Below, piece after piece: positions 16,114 through 23,910 of a DNA stretch of 39,334 bases. The notes below the pieces were generated by a model. The model saw nothing but the letters and a program-made list of their open reading frames with translations. It did no database searches and was not told the origin of the DNA. Position 1 is the stretch's first letter; each line of letters opens with the position of its first letter. The stretch comes from Actinomycetota bacterium (GTDB lineage: Bacteria; Actinomycetota; Acidimicrobiia; Spongiisociales; UBA5794). The position numbers and the translations under genes are program-made. Where the stretch lies: the NCBI GenBank assembly GCA_030123765.1, contig JASJXX010000014.1:1-39334 (forward strand). Direction: 5' to 3'.

Positions 16114-16904
16114 ACGTCGAGATCTCCTCGTTGTCCGTGCGTTACGACGTCGGGCTCGTGCTCGACGAAGTCTCTCTCACGGTCCCCGCCGGATCCTGGC
16201 TGGGCGTCATCGGGCCCAACGGTGCAGGGAAGTCGACGCTGCTGCGAGCCATCGGGCGGCTGGTTCCCTATCAGGGATCTATCACCTTCGACGGTAAGGA
16301 CACTCGCAGCCTCGACAGGCGATCTCTCGCCCAGACGGTGGCTTACGTGGCACAGAATCCCGTCTTCCCTGTAGGGATGAACGTCTTCGACTTCGTGCTT
16401 CTCGGCCGGACTCCGTACATTTCACACTTCGGGACGGAGAGCGCGAGCGACCTCGAGATCATCCACGAGGTGCTCACAACTCTCGATCTTCTCGACCTGA
16501 CGCGGCGTCGCGTCACGGAGCTCTCTGGAGGTGAGGCACAGAGGGTGGCGCTCGCCCGAGCACTGGCTCAGCAGGCTCCGCTCGTCCTCCTCGACGAACC
16601 CACCGCAGCGCTCGACATCGGCCATCAGCAGGACGTGCTCGACCTCATCGACGACATGCGCCGGACGCAACAGCTGACGGTGATCTCAACGATGCACGAC
16701 CTCACGCTCGTCGGCCAGTTCGCCGAGTCGCTGGTGCTCCTGAGTGACGGCGTCGTGGCCGCAGAGGGATCAGCGAACGATGTGCTCACCGCTGGCACGA
16801 TCCGCGAGCATTACGGCGCCAACGTTCGCATCCTTCAGGACGACTCCGGCCATCCGGTAGTCGTCCCGTGGAGGAGCAAGGATCCGAGCGAGACAGGCTC
16901 GTGA
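16110..16904 (+). CDS. btuD: Corrinoid ABC transporter ATP-binding protein (BtuD-like)
   Basis: This 264-residue ABC ATPase has Walker A GPNGAGKST, the Q-loop region AYVAQNPVF, the signature ELSGGEAQRVALARAL, Walker B LVLLDEPTAALD and the switch histidine in TMHDLTL. The GTG start overlaps the permease stop (GTGA). It energises the BtuFC-like importer. FecE-type siderophore importers look very similar, so the corrinoid assignment rests on the riboswitch and the cobalamin genes downstream. Confidence 0.9.
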   Translation: MNVEISSLSVRYDVGLVLDEVSLTVPAGSWLGVIGPNGAGKSTLLRAIGRLVPYQGSITFDGKDTRSLDRRSLAQTVAYVAQNPVFPVGMNVFDFVLLGRTPYISHFGTESASDLEIIHEVLTTLDLLDLTRRRVTELSGGEAQRVALARALAQQAPLVLLDEPTAALDIGHQQDVLDLIDDMRRTQQLTVISTMHDLTLVGQFAESLVLLSDGVVAAEGSANDVLTAGTIREHYGANVRILQDDSGHPVVVPWRSKDPSETGS

Positions 16905-17782
16905 TCGTTCTCGGTGCCGCCGCGTGGGACGTGCTACTGGGTGAGCCGCCCCGTCGGGTGCATCCTGTTGTTGGCATGGGGAGACTGCTCGATACGTTGG
17001 ATCCCCAGCGACGCGTCACGGGGGAGAGCCGTACCGACACGGCGCTAGGCGCCGTCTCGTGGGCAATCTCTCTCGGTGTCGTGTCGGTCACGACGATTGC
17101 GGCCATGCACTTGGTGGCCAAGCTCCCCGCTCCCCTACGTCTCGCGTGCAAAGCGTTCCTCCTGAAGTCGGCGTTCGCGCACCGCATGCTGGTCGCTGAG
17201 GGTGTCGCTGTGGAAGAGGCCCTTGCAGATTCTCTGGAGTCGGGGAGGCTTCGACTGTCGCACCTGGTGAGCAGGCCGACCGACGACCTCACCGAGGGAG
17301 ACGTCCGCGAGGCAGCGATCGAGGCGATCGCTGAGAACATCAACGACTCGGTAGTCGCCCCCCTCTTCTGGTACGCGATCGGTGGCCTCCCCGGGGCTAT
17401 GGCATACCGGATGGTCAACACCGCGGACGCGATGTGGGGGTATCGAGGCGCCCGCGAGTACACGGGGAGAGTCGCTGCGGTCGCTGACGACGTTGCGTCC
17501 TGGCTGCCTGCGCGCCTCTCGGGTCTGCTGATCCGCCCGCACCGGCTTCGCGAGACTGCAAGGGCCGCCACCCCGGCACCCTCACCCAACAGCGGGTGGC
17601 CGATGGCTGCAATGGCGCTGCAGCTCAACGTTCGGCTCTCGAAGCCCGGGCAGTACGTCCTGAACGAGAGCGGCCAACCACCGGCCCCTCGCGATGTTGC
17701 CCGCGCCGCTTCGGTAGCGGACAGGGTCTTCGTCGCCTCGGTACTCGGTTCTGCGTTCCTCGCCTGGAGGCGACGTGGTTGA
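16901..17782 (+). CDS. cbiB: Adenosylcobinamide-phosphate synthase (CbiB/CobD family)
   Basis: This integral membrane amide ligase attaches (R)-1-aminopropan-2-ol or its phosphate to adenosylcobyric acid. The protein has 293 residues from GTG 16901, which overlaps the previous stop (GTGA); a longer frame from 16868 exists but overlaps more. Typical motifs are DVLLGEPPRRVHPVVGMG at the N-terminus, ISRPT-like VSRPTDDLTEGDVREAAIE, the signature ENINDSVVAPLFWYAIGG, and YRMVNTADAMWGYRG. The order and length fit the family. It acts after CobQ and before CobU/CobS in the same operon. Confidence 0.92.
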   Translation: MIVLGAAAWDVLLGEPPRRVHPVVGMGRLLDTLDPQRRVTGESRTDTALGAVSWAISLGVVSVTTIAAMHLVAKLPAPLRLACKAFLLKSAFAHRMLVAEGVAVEEALADSLESGRLRLSHLVSRPTDDLTEGDVREAAIEAIAENINDSVVAPLFWYAIGGLPGAMAYRMVNTADAMWGYRGAREYTGRVAAVADDVASWLPARLSGLLIRPHRLRETARAATPAPSPNSGWPMAAMALQLNVRLSKPGQYVLNESGQPPAPRDVARAASVADRVFVASVLGSAFLAWRRRG

Positions 17783-18773
17783 TGTGACCCATGGCGGGAC
17801 CACGGCCGGTGTCGACGTCCTCCACGACTGTTCCACCAACACGAACGCCTTCGGTCCTAACCCCGTCGTTGCAGAGCAGCTTCGCTCGGTTGACCCGACG
17901 GCCTACCCCGAGCCGACGTACCTTCGGTTACGGGAGCTCCTTGGGAAGGATCTCGGCGTACACCCCGACCGAATCGTCGTAGGCGCCGGGGCGAGCGAGC
18001 TCATCAACCGCATCGTCCGTACATACGGCGGCGACGTCGCTGCTCCTCCCCACACGTTCGGCGAATACGCTGCTGCTGCGATCCGGGCGAGACGTCGTCT
18101 CGTGACGTCGTCGTGGCACTCGTGGAGCGACGCGCTCTCTCGCGACTCCGTAGAGTTCCTCTGCTTGCCGAATAATCCCACCGGGTACGAGACGCCCGCT
18201 GCCGACATCAGCCTCCGTGTCGCAGCAAGAGTTGCTTCCGGCTCCCACGTCGTTCTCGACCTCGCGTACGCCCCCTTCCTCGATCGAAGGATCGCCGTCC
18301 CGGACGCGGCCATTGCGCTGTTCAGCCCGAACAAGGTTCACGGGGTGACCGGGGTCCGTGCCGCTTACGCAGTCACCCCTCGAGAGACCGCCTCGACCCT
18401 TCGTAGCGCGGCCCCGTCATGGGTGCTCGGAAATCATGGCGTCGCGATGCTCGAGGCGACGTGTCTCCCCGCGGCGAAGCTGTGGGTCCGGCGAACGACG
18501 TCTCTGCTTCGCTCTCTGCGCAGCGAGATCGTTGAGCGCCTCGAGAACCGTAGCTTTGAGCTCCGCCCCAGTGATGCACACTTCCTCATGGTGCGTGTCG
18601 GAGACGCGGCCCGTACACGGGGCCGTCTGCTGCGATACGGCCTCCACGTGCGGGACTGCTCGTCGTTTGGTCTCGCTGAGTGGATCCGCATCAGCGTCGG
18701 ACCGCGCGAGCGTAACGACCTCCTCGTCGACGCGCTAGCAGCCATTCACAAGGACCCGCCATGCGTTCCTTGA
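17775..18773 (+). CDS. Threonine-phosphate decarboxylase-like PLP enzyme (CobD/CobC type)
   Basis: This 332-residue fold-type I PLP enzyme is related to histidinol-phosphate aminotransferase. It shows STNTNAFGPNP near the N-terminus, LPNNPTG (131-137), the cofactor-contacting D162 in VLDLAYAPF, the Schiff-base lysine K187 in SPNKVHGVTG, and a late Arg (WIRISVG). In cobalamin clusters such proteins decarboxylate L-threonine phosphate to give aminopropanol phosphate for CbiB, and this gene overlaps cbiB by 8 nt and cobQ by 13 nt. On sequence alone an aminotransferase role cannot be excluded; the operon makes the CobD role likely. Confidence 0.82.
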   Translation: MVDVTHGGTTAGVDVLHDCSTNTNAFGPNPVVAEQLRSVDPTAYPEPTYLRLRELLGKDLGVHPDRIVVGAGASELINRIVRTYGGDVAAPPHTFGEYAAAAIRARRRLVTSSWHSWSDALSRDSVEFLCLPNNPTGYETPAADISLRVAARVASGSHVVLDLAYAPFLDRRIAVPDAAIALFSPNKVHGVTGVRAAYAVTPRETASTLRSAAPSWVLGNHGVAMLEATCLPAAKLWVRRTTSLLRSLRSEIVERLENRSFELRPSDAHFLMVRVGDAARTRGRLLRYGLHVRDCSSFGLAEWIRISVGPRERNDLLVDALAAIHKDPPCVP

Positions 18774-20182
18774 TGGTGCAGGGCTGCTCCTCCTCCGCGG
18801 GCAAGAGCGTCCTCGCAACGGGCCTGGCACGCGTGTTTGCCCGGCGCGGCATCGACGTTGCGCCTTTCAAGGCGCAGAACATGTCGAACAACGCCCGCGT
18901 CGCCGTCGGTGGCGAGATCGGGTCGGCACAGTTCGTCCAGGCAATTGCTGCACGACAGACGCCCACCATCGACATGAACCCGGTTCTCATCAAAACGAAC
19001 CACAGCGGCAGCGACGTCATCGTGAACGGCCGGCACGAGCATGAGATCTCCGCAACCGCGTGGGTTGACCGGACCCCCCTGGTCCGTGACGCGGTGTTCG
19101 GGGCACTCGATCGTTTGAAGGAAGCACACGACCTGGTACTTCTCGAAGGCGCAGGAAGTCCAGCAGAGATCAATCTCTGGGAGTGCGACATCGTCAACAT
19201 GGCCGCGGCTGACGCCGCCGACGCCGTGGTCATCCTCGTCGTCGACATAGATCGAGGAGGGGCCTTCGCCCACCTCTACGGCACCTGGCTACTCCTCCCG
19301 CGCCCGTGGCGAGATCGTATTCAGGGCTTCGTCCTCAACAAGTTTCGCGGGGACGAATCCTTGATAGGCCCCGCATGTGCGGCCATCACCGCAGTGACAG
19401 GTGTGCCGTTCCTTGGAGTCGTCCCATGGGTTGAACACGGCATCCCGGACGAAGACAACGCGTCGCTTCACGGTGCCGCATCTCAAGGCGGACCCCTCCA
19501 GGTTGACATCGTGCGCTACCCAACCGTTTCGAACGCGGACGAGTTTGGACTGCTCGGAGAAGTAGCGAACGTCCGGTGGGTGACCACGCCTCAACAGATC
19601 GTTGACCCTGACCTCGTCATCTTGCCCGGGTCCAAGGACGTCACGGGTGACCTCTCCTGGATGCACACAAGCGGTGTGAGCGGGCGCATCGTGGAGCTCG
19701 CCGGTGCAGGGACGCGTATCGTCGGTGTGTGCGGGGGCCTCCAGATGTTGGGCGACCAGCTCACGGGCGAGCACGAGATGGGGGAGACAGTGACCGGCCT
19801 CGGGCTGCTACCCATCGAAACCACCTATCGAAATCCGAAAGAGGTACGATCGGTCCATGTGGCCCTCAACACTGATCCTGCGGGAAGGTTCGCAGAGCTG
19901 GCAGGCATCGCTTTCGAAGGCTACGAGATCCGCGAGGGAGTCACACGGCGGTCAGCGAGCCGAACCGTCCACACCTGTCTCAGCGACGACCGTGGATTCG
20001 AGCTCGGCCCGGTACTTGCGGTCTACACCCACGGCATGTTCGAAAGCGAGACAATATTGAGCGCGCTGACCGGGCGGACCGACATCCGAACTCTCTCTCA
20101 GCGCATCGACGATTTCGCCGACGTCCTCGAGCGAGTTCTCGCGATAGACACCCTTCTCTCACTGATAGGAGACGACGCATGA
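18761..20182 (+). CDS. cobQ: Cobyric acid synthase
   Basis: This 473-residue glutamine-dependent amidotransferase amidates four peripheral carboxylates of adenosylcobyrinic acid a,c-diamide to give cobyric acid. The N-terminal dethiobiotin-synthetase-like domain begins MVQGCSSSAGKSVLATGLAR, with APFKAQNMSNN a little later. It is followed by LLEGAGSPAEINL and VDIDRGG. The C-terminal class I glutaminase-like domain has the nucleophile C324 (GVCGGLQMLG) and H424 (YTHGMFE). It overlaps the preceding PLP-enzyme gene by 13 nt and the next gene by 4 nt. Confidence 0.95.
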   Translation: MRSLMVQGCSSSAGKSVLATGLARVFARRGIDVAPFKAQNMSNNARVAVGGEIGSAQFVQAIAARQTPTIDMNPVLIKTNHSGSDVIVNGRHEHEISATAWVDRTPLVRDAVFGALDRLKEAHDLVLLEGAGSPAEINLWECDIVNMAAADAADAVVILVVDIDRGGAFAHLYGTWLLLPRPWRDRIQGFVLNKFRGDESLIGPACAAITAVTGVPFLGVVPWVEHGIPDEDNASLHGAASQGGPLQVDIVRYPTVSNADEFGLLGEVANVRWVTTPQQIVDPDLVILPGSKDVTGDLSWMHTSGVSGRIVELAGAGTRIVGVCGGLQMLGDQLTGEHEMGETVTGLGLLPIETTYRNPKEVRSVHVALNTDPAGRFAELAGIAFEGYEIREGVTRRSASRTVHTCLSDDRGFELGPVLAVYTHGMFESETILSALTGRTDIRTLSQRIDDFADVLERVLAIDTLLSLIGDDA

Positions 20183-20742
20183 CCGAGGGACCACCCACGG
20201 ACGACCCGACACCCGAGCTTCGCCGCGCACCCTCGCTCGTGCTCCTCAACACAGGGGACGGAAAAGGCAAGTCGACCGCAGCGATGGGCGTCATGCTGCG
20301 CAGTGTGGCAAGAGGGTGGAGAGTCGCCGTTGTCCAGTTCCTCAAGTCCGGTGACTGGGCGACGGGCGAACAGAAGGCTGCAGAACGTCTCGGCGTCGAC
20401 TGGTGGGCTCTCGGTGACGGATTCACCTGGGACTCGGACGATCTCGACAAGAGCGCAGAGGTTGCTCGGGAAGCGTGGAAGAAGGCGGAGGAGATCATTG
20501 CTTCGGGGGAGTACTCGCTCGTGATCCTCGACGAGGTCACCTACCCGCTGACGTGGGGGTGGGTCGACCTCGATGAGGTGACCCGGGTTATCAGAGCCCG
20601 CCCGCAGCATGTCAACCTGGTACTCACCGGCAGGGACGCGCCCGACGAGCTCGTCGAGGTCGCGGACACCGTGACCGAGATGCGGAATGTCAAGCACGCC
20701 TTTCAACAGGGCATCCGAGCCAAGAAGGGGATCGACTTCTGA
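20179..20742 (+). CDS. cobO: Cob(I)yrinic acid a,c-diamide adenosyltransferase
   Basis: This 187-residue CobA/CobO-type corrinoid adenosyltransferase transfers the adenosyl group from ATP to Co(I) corrinoids. It has the unusual P-loop NTGDGKGKSTAAMG (24-37), VVQFLKSGDW, VILDEVTYPLTWGWVD and VLTGRDAPDELVEVAD, all typical of the family. The start is ATG in an ATGA overlap with cobQ. It handles newly made or salvaged corrinoids before amidation and nucleotide-loop assembly. Confidence 0.95.
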   Translation: MTEGPPTDDPTPELRRAPSLVLLNTGDGKGKSTAAMGVMLRSVARGWRVAVVQFLKSGDWATGEQKAAERLGVDWWALGDGFTWDSDDLDKSAEVAREAWKKAEEIIASGEYSLVILDEVTYPLTWGWVDLDEVTRVIRARPQHVNLVLTGRDAPDELVEVADTVTEMRNVKHAFQQGIRAKKGIDF

Positions 20743-21281
20743 TGCCGTACACGGTCCTTGTCGGGGGAGCAAGGTCGGGGAAATCCGCGGTCGCCCTGCA
20801 GCTCGCCGCGGAGAGTGCGACAGAGGTCACCTTCGTGGCGACCGCCCGAAGCACCGACCCCGAGATGCGTGAGAGAATCCTCCGTCACGTCCAGGATCGT
20901 CCCGCGTCGTGGGCGACGGTCGAGGCTCCCCTCGATGCTGCAGCCGCCGTGAAGGGCGCCCCCGCGCAGCACACGGTGGTGGTTGACTGCGTCACGGTCT
21001 GGCTCTCGAATCTTGTGGTGGAGAGCGGGCTCCAACCCGACGAGGTACTTGAACGTGTCGACGAGATGATCGTGGCATGCCAGGCTCGCGAAGCCTTGAC
21101 GATCCTCGTGTCGAACGAAGTCGGGATGGGCATCGTTCCGCAGACTCCTCTGGGACGCTCCTTCCGCGACCTCCAGGGAACCGCGAACCAGCGACTCACC
21201 GCACGCGCTGACCGTGTCGGACTCGTCGTTGCCGGCCGTGTTCTCGACCTCTCCGTGTCCGGGGACTGGATAGCGCGATGA
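20742..21281 (+). CDS. cobU: Adenosylcobinamide kinase / adenosylcobinamide-phosphate guanylyltransferase
   Basis: This 179-residue bifunctional enzyme phosphorylates adenosylcobinamide and then activates it with GTP to AdoCbi-GDP. It has the P-loop GGARSGKS (8-15), the FVATAR strand, the nucleotide-accepting segment RILRHVQDRPASWATVE with its histidine, VVDCVTVWLSNL, and SNEVGMGIVP near the end. The ATG shares its A with the cobO stop (TGATG). The reading ends in TGA within ATGA, overlapping the start of a small ORF. Confidence 0.94.
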   Translation: MPYTVLVGGARSGKSAVALQLAAESATEVTFVATARSTDPEMRERILRHVQDRPASWATVEAPLDAAAAVKGAPAQHTVVVDCVTVWLSNLVVESGLQPDEVLERVDEMIVACQAREALTILVSNEVGMGIVPQTPLGRSFRDLQGTANQRLTARADRVGLVVAGRVLDLSVSGDWIAR

Positions 21282-21376
21282 CCACCCGCCCCTGCGAACC
21301 TCTCCGAGGCATGCCTCTCCTCTCGGCCCAACGTGATGAGAGGTTCGTCTGCATCCCTGGTCAGGTCAGGTCGTAG
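21278..21376 (+). CDS. Small ORF between cobU and cobS (32 codons)
   Basis: I do not recognise this peptide. It starts with ATG in an ATGA overlap with the cobU stop and ends in TAG 2 nt before the cobS GTG, so ribosomes could pass from cobU to cobS through it. The 32-residue product has two Cys and several Arg and no clear hydrophobic segment. Most of it is encoded inside a strong inverted repeat. cobS has a poor ribosome site (GGTCAGGTCAGG), which fits a coupling or leader-peptide role. It may equally be a chance reading of a regulatory RNA structure. Confidence 0.4.
   Translation: MTTRPCEPLRGMPLLSAQRDERFVCIPGQVRS
21295..21347 (+). repeat. Inverted repeat enclosing a 12-bp palindrome, before cobS
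   Basis: CGAACCTCTC (21295-21304) pairs perfectly with GAGAGGTTCG (21338-21347). Inside lies the perfect palindrome GAGGCATGCCTC (21306-21317). There is no T-run, so this is not an ordinary terminator. It sits inside the operon, just upstream of the cobS start. Confidence 0.6.
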
Positions 21377-21378
21377 CG

Positions 21379-22149
21379 GTGCGCGGCCTTCTACGAGCGT
21401 TGAGTTTCCTGACGCGGGGCCCGTTCCCTGCTGAGGATCTCCGCCCGAAGGAGCTCGCTCGCGTAATCCTGTGGTTCCCGGTCGCGGGGATCACAATCGG
21501 AGGTCTCGTAGCAGCCGTGTACTGGGTGGCCGCTCAAGGCCTCCCACCGTTTGTTGCTGCCACACTGGCTCTCCTCGCCGGTATCGCGGTCACGGGCGGC
21601 CTTCACGAGGACGGGCTTGGGGACACGTTCGACGCCCTCGGTGGCCGGTCGACTCCTAAAGAGATGCTGATGATCATGAAGGACTCGCGACAGGGAACAT
21701 TCGGGGTTCTCGCCATTGTGGGGTCTGTGATGCTGCGGGTCGCTGCCCTGGCGGCGCTTCCCGCGGCCGTTGGCGCCTGGACGCTCGTCGTCGCCCACTG
21801 CGTGTCGCGGAGCGCGGTTGTAGGCGTCATGGCGACGTCGAAGCCGGTCTCGTCGCGAGGCCTGGGTGCCGCATACGCGAAGGAGCTGCATCACATCTCT
21901 GCGCTCCTCACGGCCGCTCTCGGATCTCTTCTCGCCGTGGTCGTGTGGGGCGTCGACGGCTTCCTGATCGTTGGTGTGGTCGTCGTCGTTCTCGCCATCT
22001 TCATGGCGTGGGTGCACCGAAACCTCGGTGGGTACACGGGAGACGTTCTGGGAGCCGTTGAACAGTTCGCTCAGGCTGGAGTGCTGGTAGCAGCCGCGTG
22101 GATGTTCGGTCGAGGGTGGGAGATCGCCCCCTGGCTGCCCTGGGGATGA
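21379..22149 (+). CDS. cobS: Adenosylcobinamide-GDP ribazoletransferase (cobalamin-5-phosphate synthase)
   Basis: This 256-residue polytopic membrane enzyme joins AdoCbi-GDP to alpha-ribazole(-phosphate) in the last step of nucleotide-loop assembly. It has the N-terminal RALSFLTRGPF, the acidic signature GGLHEDGLGDTFDALGG, KDSRQGTFGVLAIV, and GYTGDVLGAVEQFAQ near the C-terminus, with hydrophobic helices throughout. The start is GTG, 2 nt after the stop of the small ORF. It is the last gene of the riboswitch-controlled operon. The partner enzyme CobT is not encoded in this window. Confidence 0.92.
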   Translation: MRGLLRALSFLTRGPFPAEDLRPKELARVILWFPVAGITIGGLVAAVYWVAAQGLPPFVAATLALLAGIAVTGGLHEDGLGDTFDALGGRSTPKEMLMIMKDSRQGTFGVLAIVGSVMLRVAALAALPAAVGAWTLVVAHCVSRSAVVGVMATSKPVSSRGLGAAYAKELHHISALLTAALGSLLAVVVWGVDGFLIVGVVVVVLAIFMAWVHRNLGGYTGDVLGAVEQFAQAGVLVAAAWMFGRGWEIAPWLPWG

Positions 22150-22203
22150 TCGCCGATCTCGCACCACCACATCCCGGCGGTTCGCTTCTCGATCGCGGAG
22201 GCG

Positions 22204-22209
22204 TAGAAT
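22204..22209 (+). promoter_or_regulatory. -10 element of the VIT-family gene, leaderless type
   Basis: TAGAAT ends 6 nt before ATG 22216. A weak -35-like TTCGCT lies 17 nt upstream of it (22181-22186). No ribosome site precedes the start, which agrees with a leaderless mRNA. Confidence 0.55.
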
Positions 22210-22215
22210 CTTCAT

Positions 22216-22953
22216 ATGGCAAGCAAGGAGCAGAAGAGGGAGGCGCCTCCCGGGTATCAACCGCACATCGGGAGTTCCCGCCAATACATGCGCGACATCA
22301 TCCTCGGTGTCAACGACGGCCTCGTTTCGACTTTCCTGCTCGTCGCTGCCGTCGTCGGCGGTGGTCTCGACGCTACCCTGGTTCTCCTTACGGGCGCTGC
22401 GGGAGCTCTGGCAGGCATGATCTCCATGAGCCTCGGCGAGTTCCTTGCCACCAAGTCACAAGACGAGGTCTTCGACGCTGAGATCGCTCTCGAGAAGATC
22501 CATCTCCGGGACCATCGCCAACACGAGAGGGATCAGCTCACCGACATGCTCGGAAAGATGGGCCTCGACGGCAACGACCTCGAGACGGTCGTCGAGATCA
22601 TCAATAGCAACGACGACGCGATGCTCAACATGCACGCAGCACTCGAATTCGGCGTCGTAGACGGTGAGCGCCGCAGTCCGTACGCGGCGGCACTGGCTGC
22701 TGGAGCCCTCTTCCTCATGGGTGCCCTTCCTTCGGTGATCCCGTTCGCTGTCTGGGAGAACACGACCACCGCCCTCCTCGCAGCCGCCACGCTGTCAGGG
22801 GTCGGTCTCTTCTTCGTCGGTGCAGCCAAGACGTTCCACACGAAGAGGAATTGGTCGATCTCGGGCCTTGAGAATCTCAGCCTCGGCCTCGCCGCCGGTG
22901 TGTTGGCCTTCTTCGTAGGTAGGGCCTTCGATCAGATCATCTCAGGGTCGTAA
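22216..22953 (+). CDS. VIT1/CCC1-family iron/manganese transporter
   Basis: This 245-residue membrane protein of the VIT/CCC1 family exports or stores Fe(II)/Mn(II). Helix 1 begins with the family motif DIILGVNDGLVSTFLLVAA; helix 2 has AGALAGMISMSLGEFLATKS. A cytosolic, Glu/His-rich helical domain follows (about residues 83-147, EVFDAEIALEKIHLRDHRQH), the metal-binding region of the family. Three more helices complete the five-helix layout, ending GLAAGVLAFFVGRAF. The gene is independent of the cobalamin operon, with its own promoter. Metal specificity cannot be read from the sequence. Confidence 0.9.
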   Translation: MASKEQKREAPPGYQPHIGSSRQYMRDIILGVNDGLVSTFLLVAAVVGGGLDATLVLLTGAAGALAGMISMSLGEFLATKSQDEVFDAEIALEKIHLRDHRQHERDQLTDMLGKMGLDGNDLETVVEIINSNDDAMLNMHAALEFGVVDGERRSPYAAALAAGALFLMGALPSVIPFAVWENTTTALLAAATLSGVGLFFVGAAKTFHTKRNWSISGLENLSLGLAAGVLAFFVGRAFDQIISGS

Positions 22954-22988
22954 GACGCTGTGCGAACCACAGCGAGCCGACACCGTTG

Positions 22989-22994
22989 TATCTT
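22989..22994 (+). promoter_or_regulatory. -10 element of the small ORF at 23001, leaderless type
   Basis: TATCTT ends 6 nt before GTG 23001, the same spacing as at four other starts in the window. This is the main support that the short ORF is a real gene. Confidence 0.5.
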
Positions 22995-23000
22995 CCCGAT

Positions 23001-23135
23001 GTGAGACGGACCCTTCTTCTCCTCGCATCCGCTGCTCTTGCAGCCCTCGCCGTTGCTCGGTCGCGTACGCCTGCGGAACTCCCCGAACCTCCCAGAGGAT
23101 CCTGGGAGCTCGTCGACGACGACTCCTCCACGTGA
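23001..23135 (+). CDS. Small hydrophobic peptide (44 aa), unknown
   Basis: The predicted peptide begins MRRTLLLLASAALAALAV, a basic N-terminus followed by one hydrophobic helix. It then has a short Pro-rich and finally acidic tail (WELVDDDSST). It could be a single-pass membrane peptide or an uncleaved signal anchor. It has a leaderless-type promoter and its stop overlaps the next GTG (GTGA), so it is probably co-translated with the unknown 244-residue protein. I know no family for it. Confidence 0.5.
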   Translation: MRRTLLLLASAALAALAVARSRTPAELPEPPRGSWELVDDDSST

Positions 23136-23866
23136 GGTTCGCCCTCGATAGCGGATCCGACATCGGTCAGCGGGCCGCACGGATTCTCCTGGGAGATGAG
23201 CGATGCGAACAGCTCGTCGTTCTCAGCCCGACGCCTCTCCCGAGAGATCGCAGAGTGGTGCGCACCAAGAACCTCGCCAGCGTGGACGTCGTTGTTGCGG
23301 ATGGCACCACACCGCTTGTAAGCCTCATCGGTCGCGCTTCGGTCGCCGGGGTGCCGCTCGTCGTGTGGAGTGACGCGCCAGAGTCTGACCTGGGACCCTC
23401 CTCCTTCCCCGTGATCGTAGGAGCGAACGTTGGTTCCGCCCTGGCCGAGGCCCTCGTCACTCACCCCTCCCTGCAGCCAGATGACAGCGACTTTGTCCAG
23501 GTCGCGTGGACAGAGCCCGGGGAGCCTCTCACCAGAGGTACAGCGATCCCTTTCCCCGAGCCCGTTGGCATGGCCTGGGCCGAGGAGCGATCAGCGGGAA
23601 GGTTCGTCGCCTACCGGAACGATGACTGGGGGGCAGCGTCGGCGATCGTCGAGGACAGTGCCGGTCGGCGGATCGTTGGTGTGGCTGACCTCGTACCTCA
23701 TCTCGAAGCCATCACTCTCGTTGCCGTCGCGTTCGCGGCAGCGAACGCTTCCTTCGATGCGGGGATACAGCGAGCCAGCAACGCAGCGGAAGCGGTGCTC
23801 ACTGAAGTCAGGAATCTCGAACTCGACCTCGCTGTGTGGCGCCCCCTCGTTACTCGCCACCCCTGA
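23132..23866 (+). CDS. Hypothetical protein (244 aa)
   Basis: I do not recognise this protein. It has no signal peptide or membrane helix. The N-terminal ~100 residues alternate strands and helices (RFALDSGSDIGQRAARILLG, VDVVVADG, VPLVVWSD, FPVIVGANVGSALAEALV), which suggests a Rossmann-like alpha/beta fold with a degenerate glycine motif. The C-terminal part, after WTEPGEPLTRGTAIPFPEPV, is Ala-rich and helical, and its predicted sheet resembles a substrate-binding domain as in two-domain dehydrogenases; this is a guess. The GTG start is coupled to the small peptide gene. It converges with the DUF3566 gene, leaving a 44-nt gap. Confidence 0.65.
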   Translation: MRFALDSGSDIGQRAARILLGDERCEQLVVLSPTPLPRDRRVVRTKNLASVDVVVADGTTPLVSLIGRASVAGVPLVVWSDAPESDLGPSSFPVIVGANVGSALAEALVTHPSLQPDDSDFVQVAWTEPGEPLTRGTAIPFPEPVGMAWAEERSAGRFVAYRNDDWGAASAIVEDSAGRRIVGVADLVPHLEAITLVAVAFAAANASFDAGIQRASNAAEAVLTEVRNLELDLAVWRPLVTRHP

Positions 23867-23910
23867 GGACGACGCCGACGACGGAGCCTCTGCCTCAACC
23901 CTCCGGGCTC

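Noticed and set aside
23867-23910. Bidirectional terminator between the convergent genes
   Set aside because: The imperfect CCGGGCT/AGCCGGG pairing has a bulge and no T-run on either side, too weak to call.
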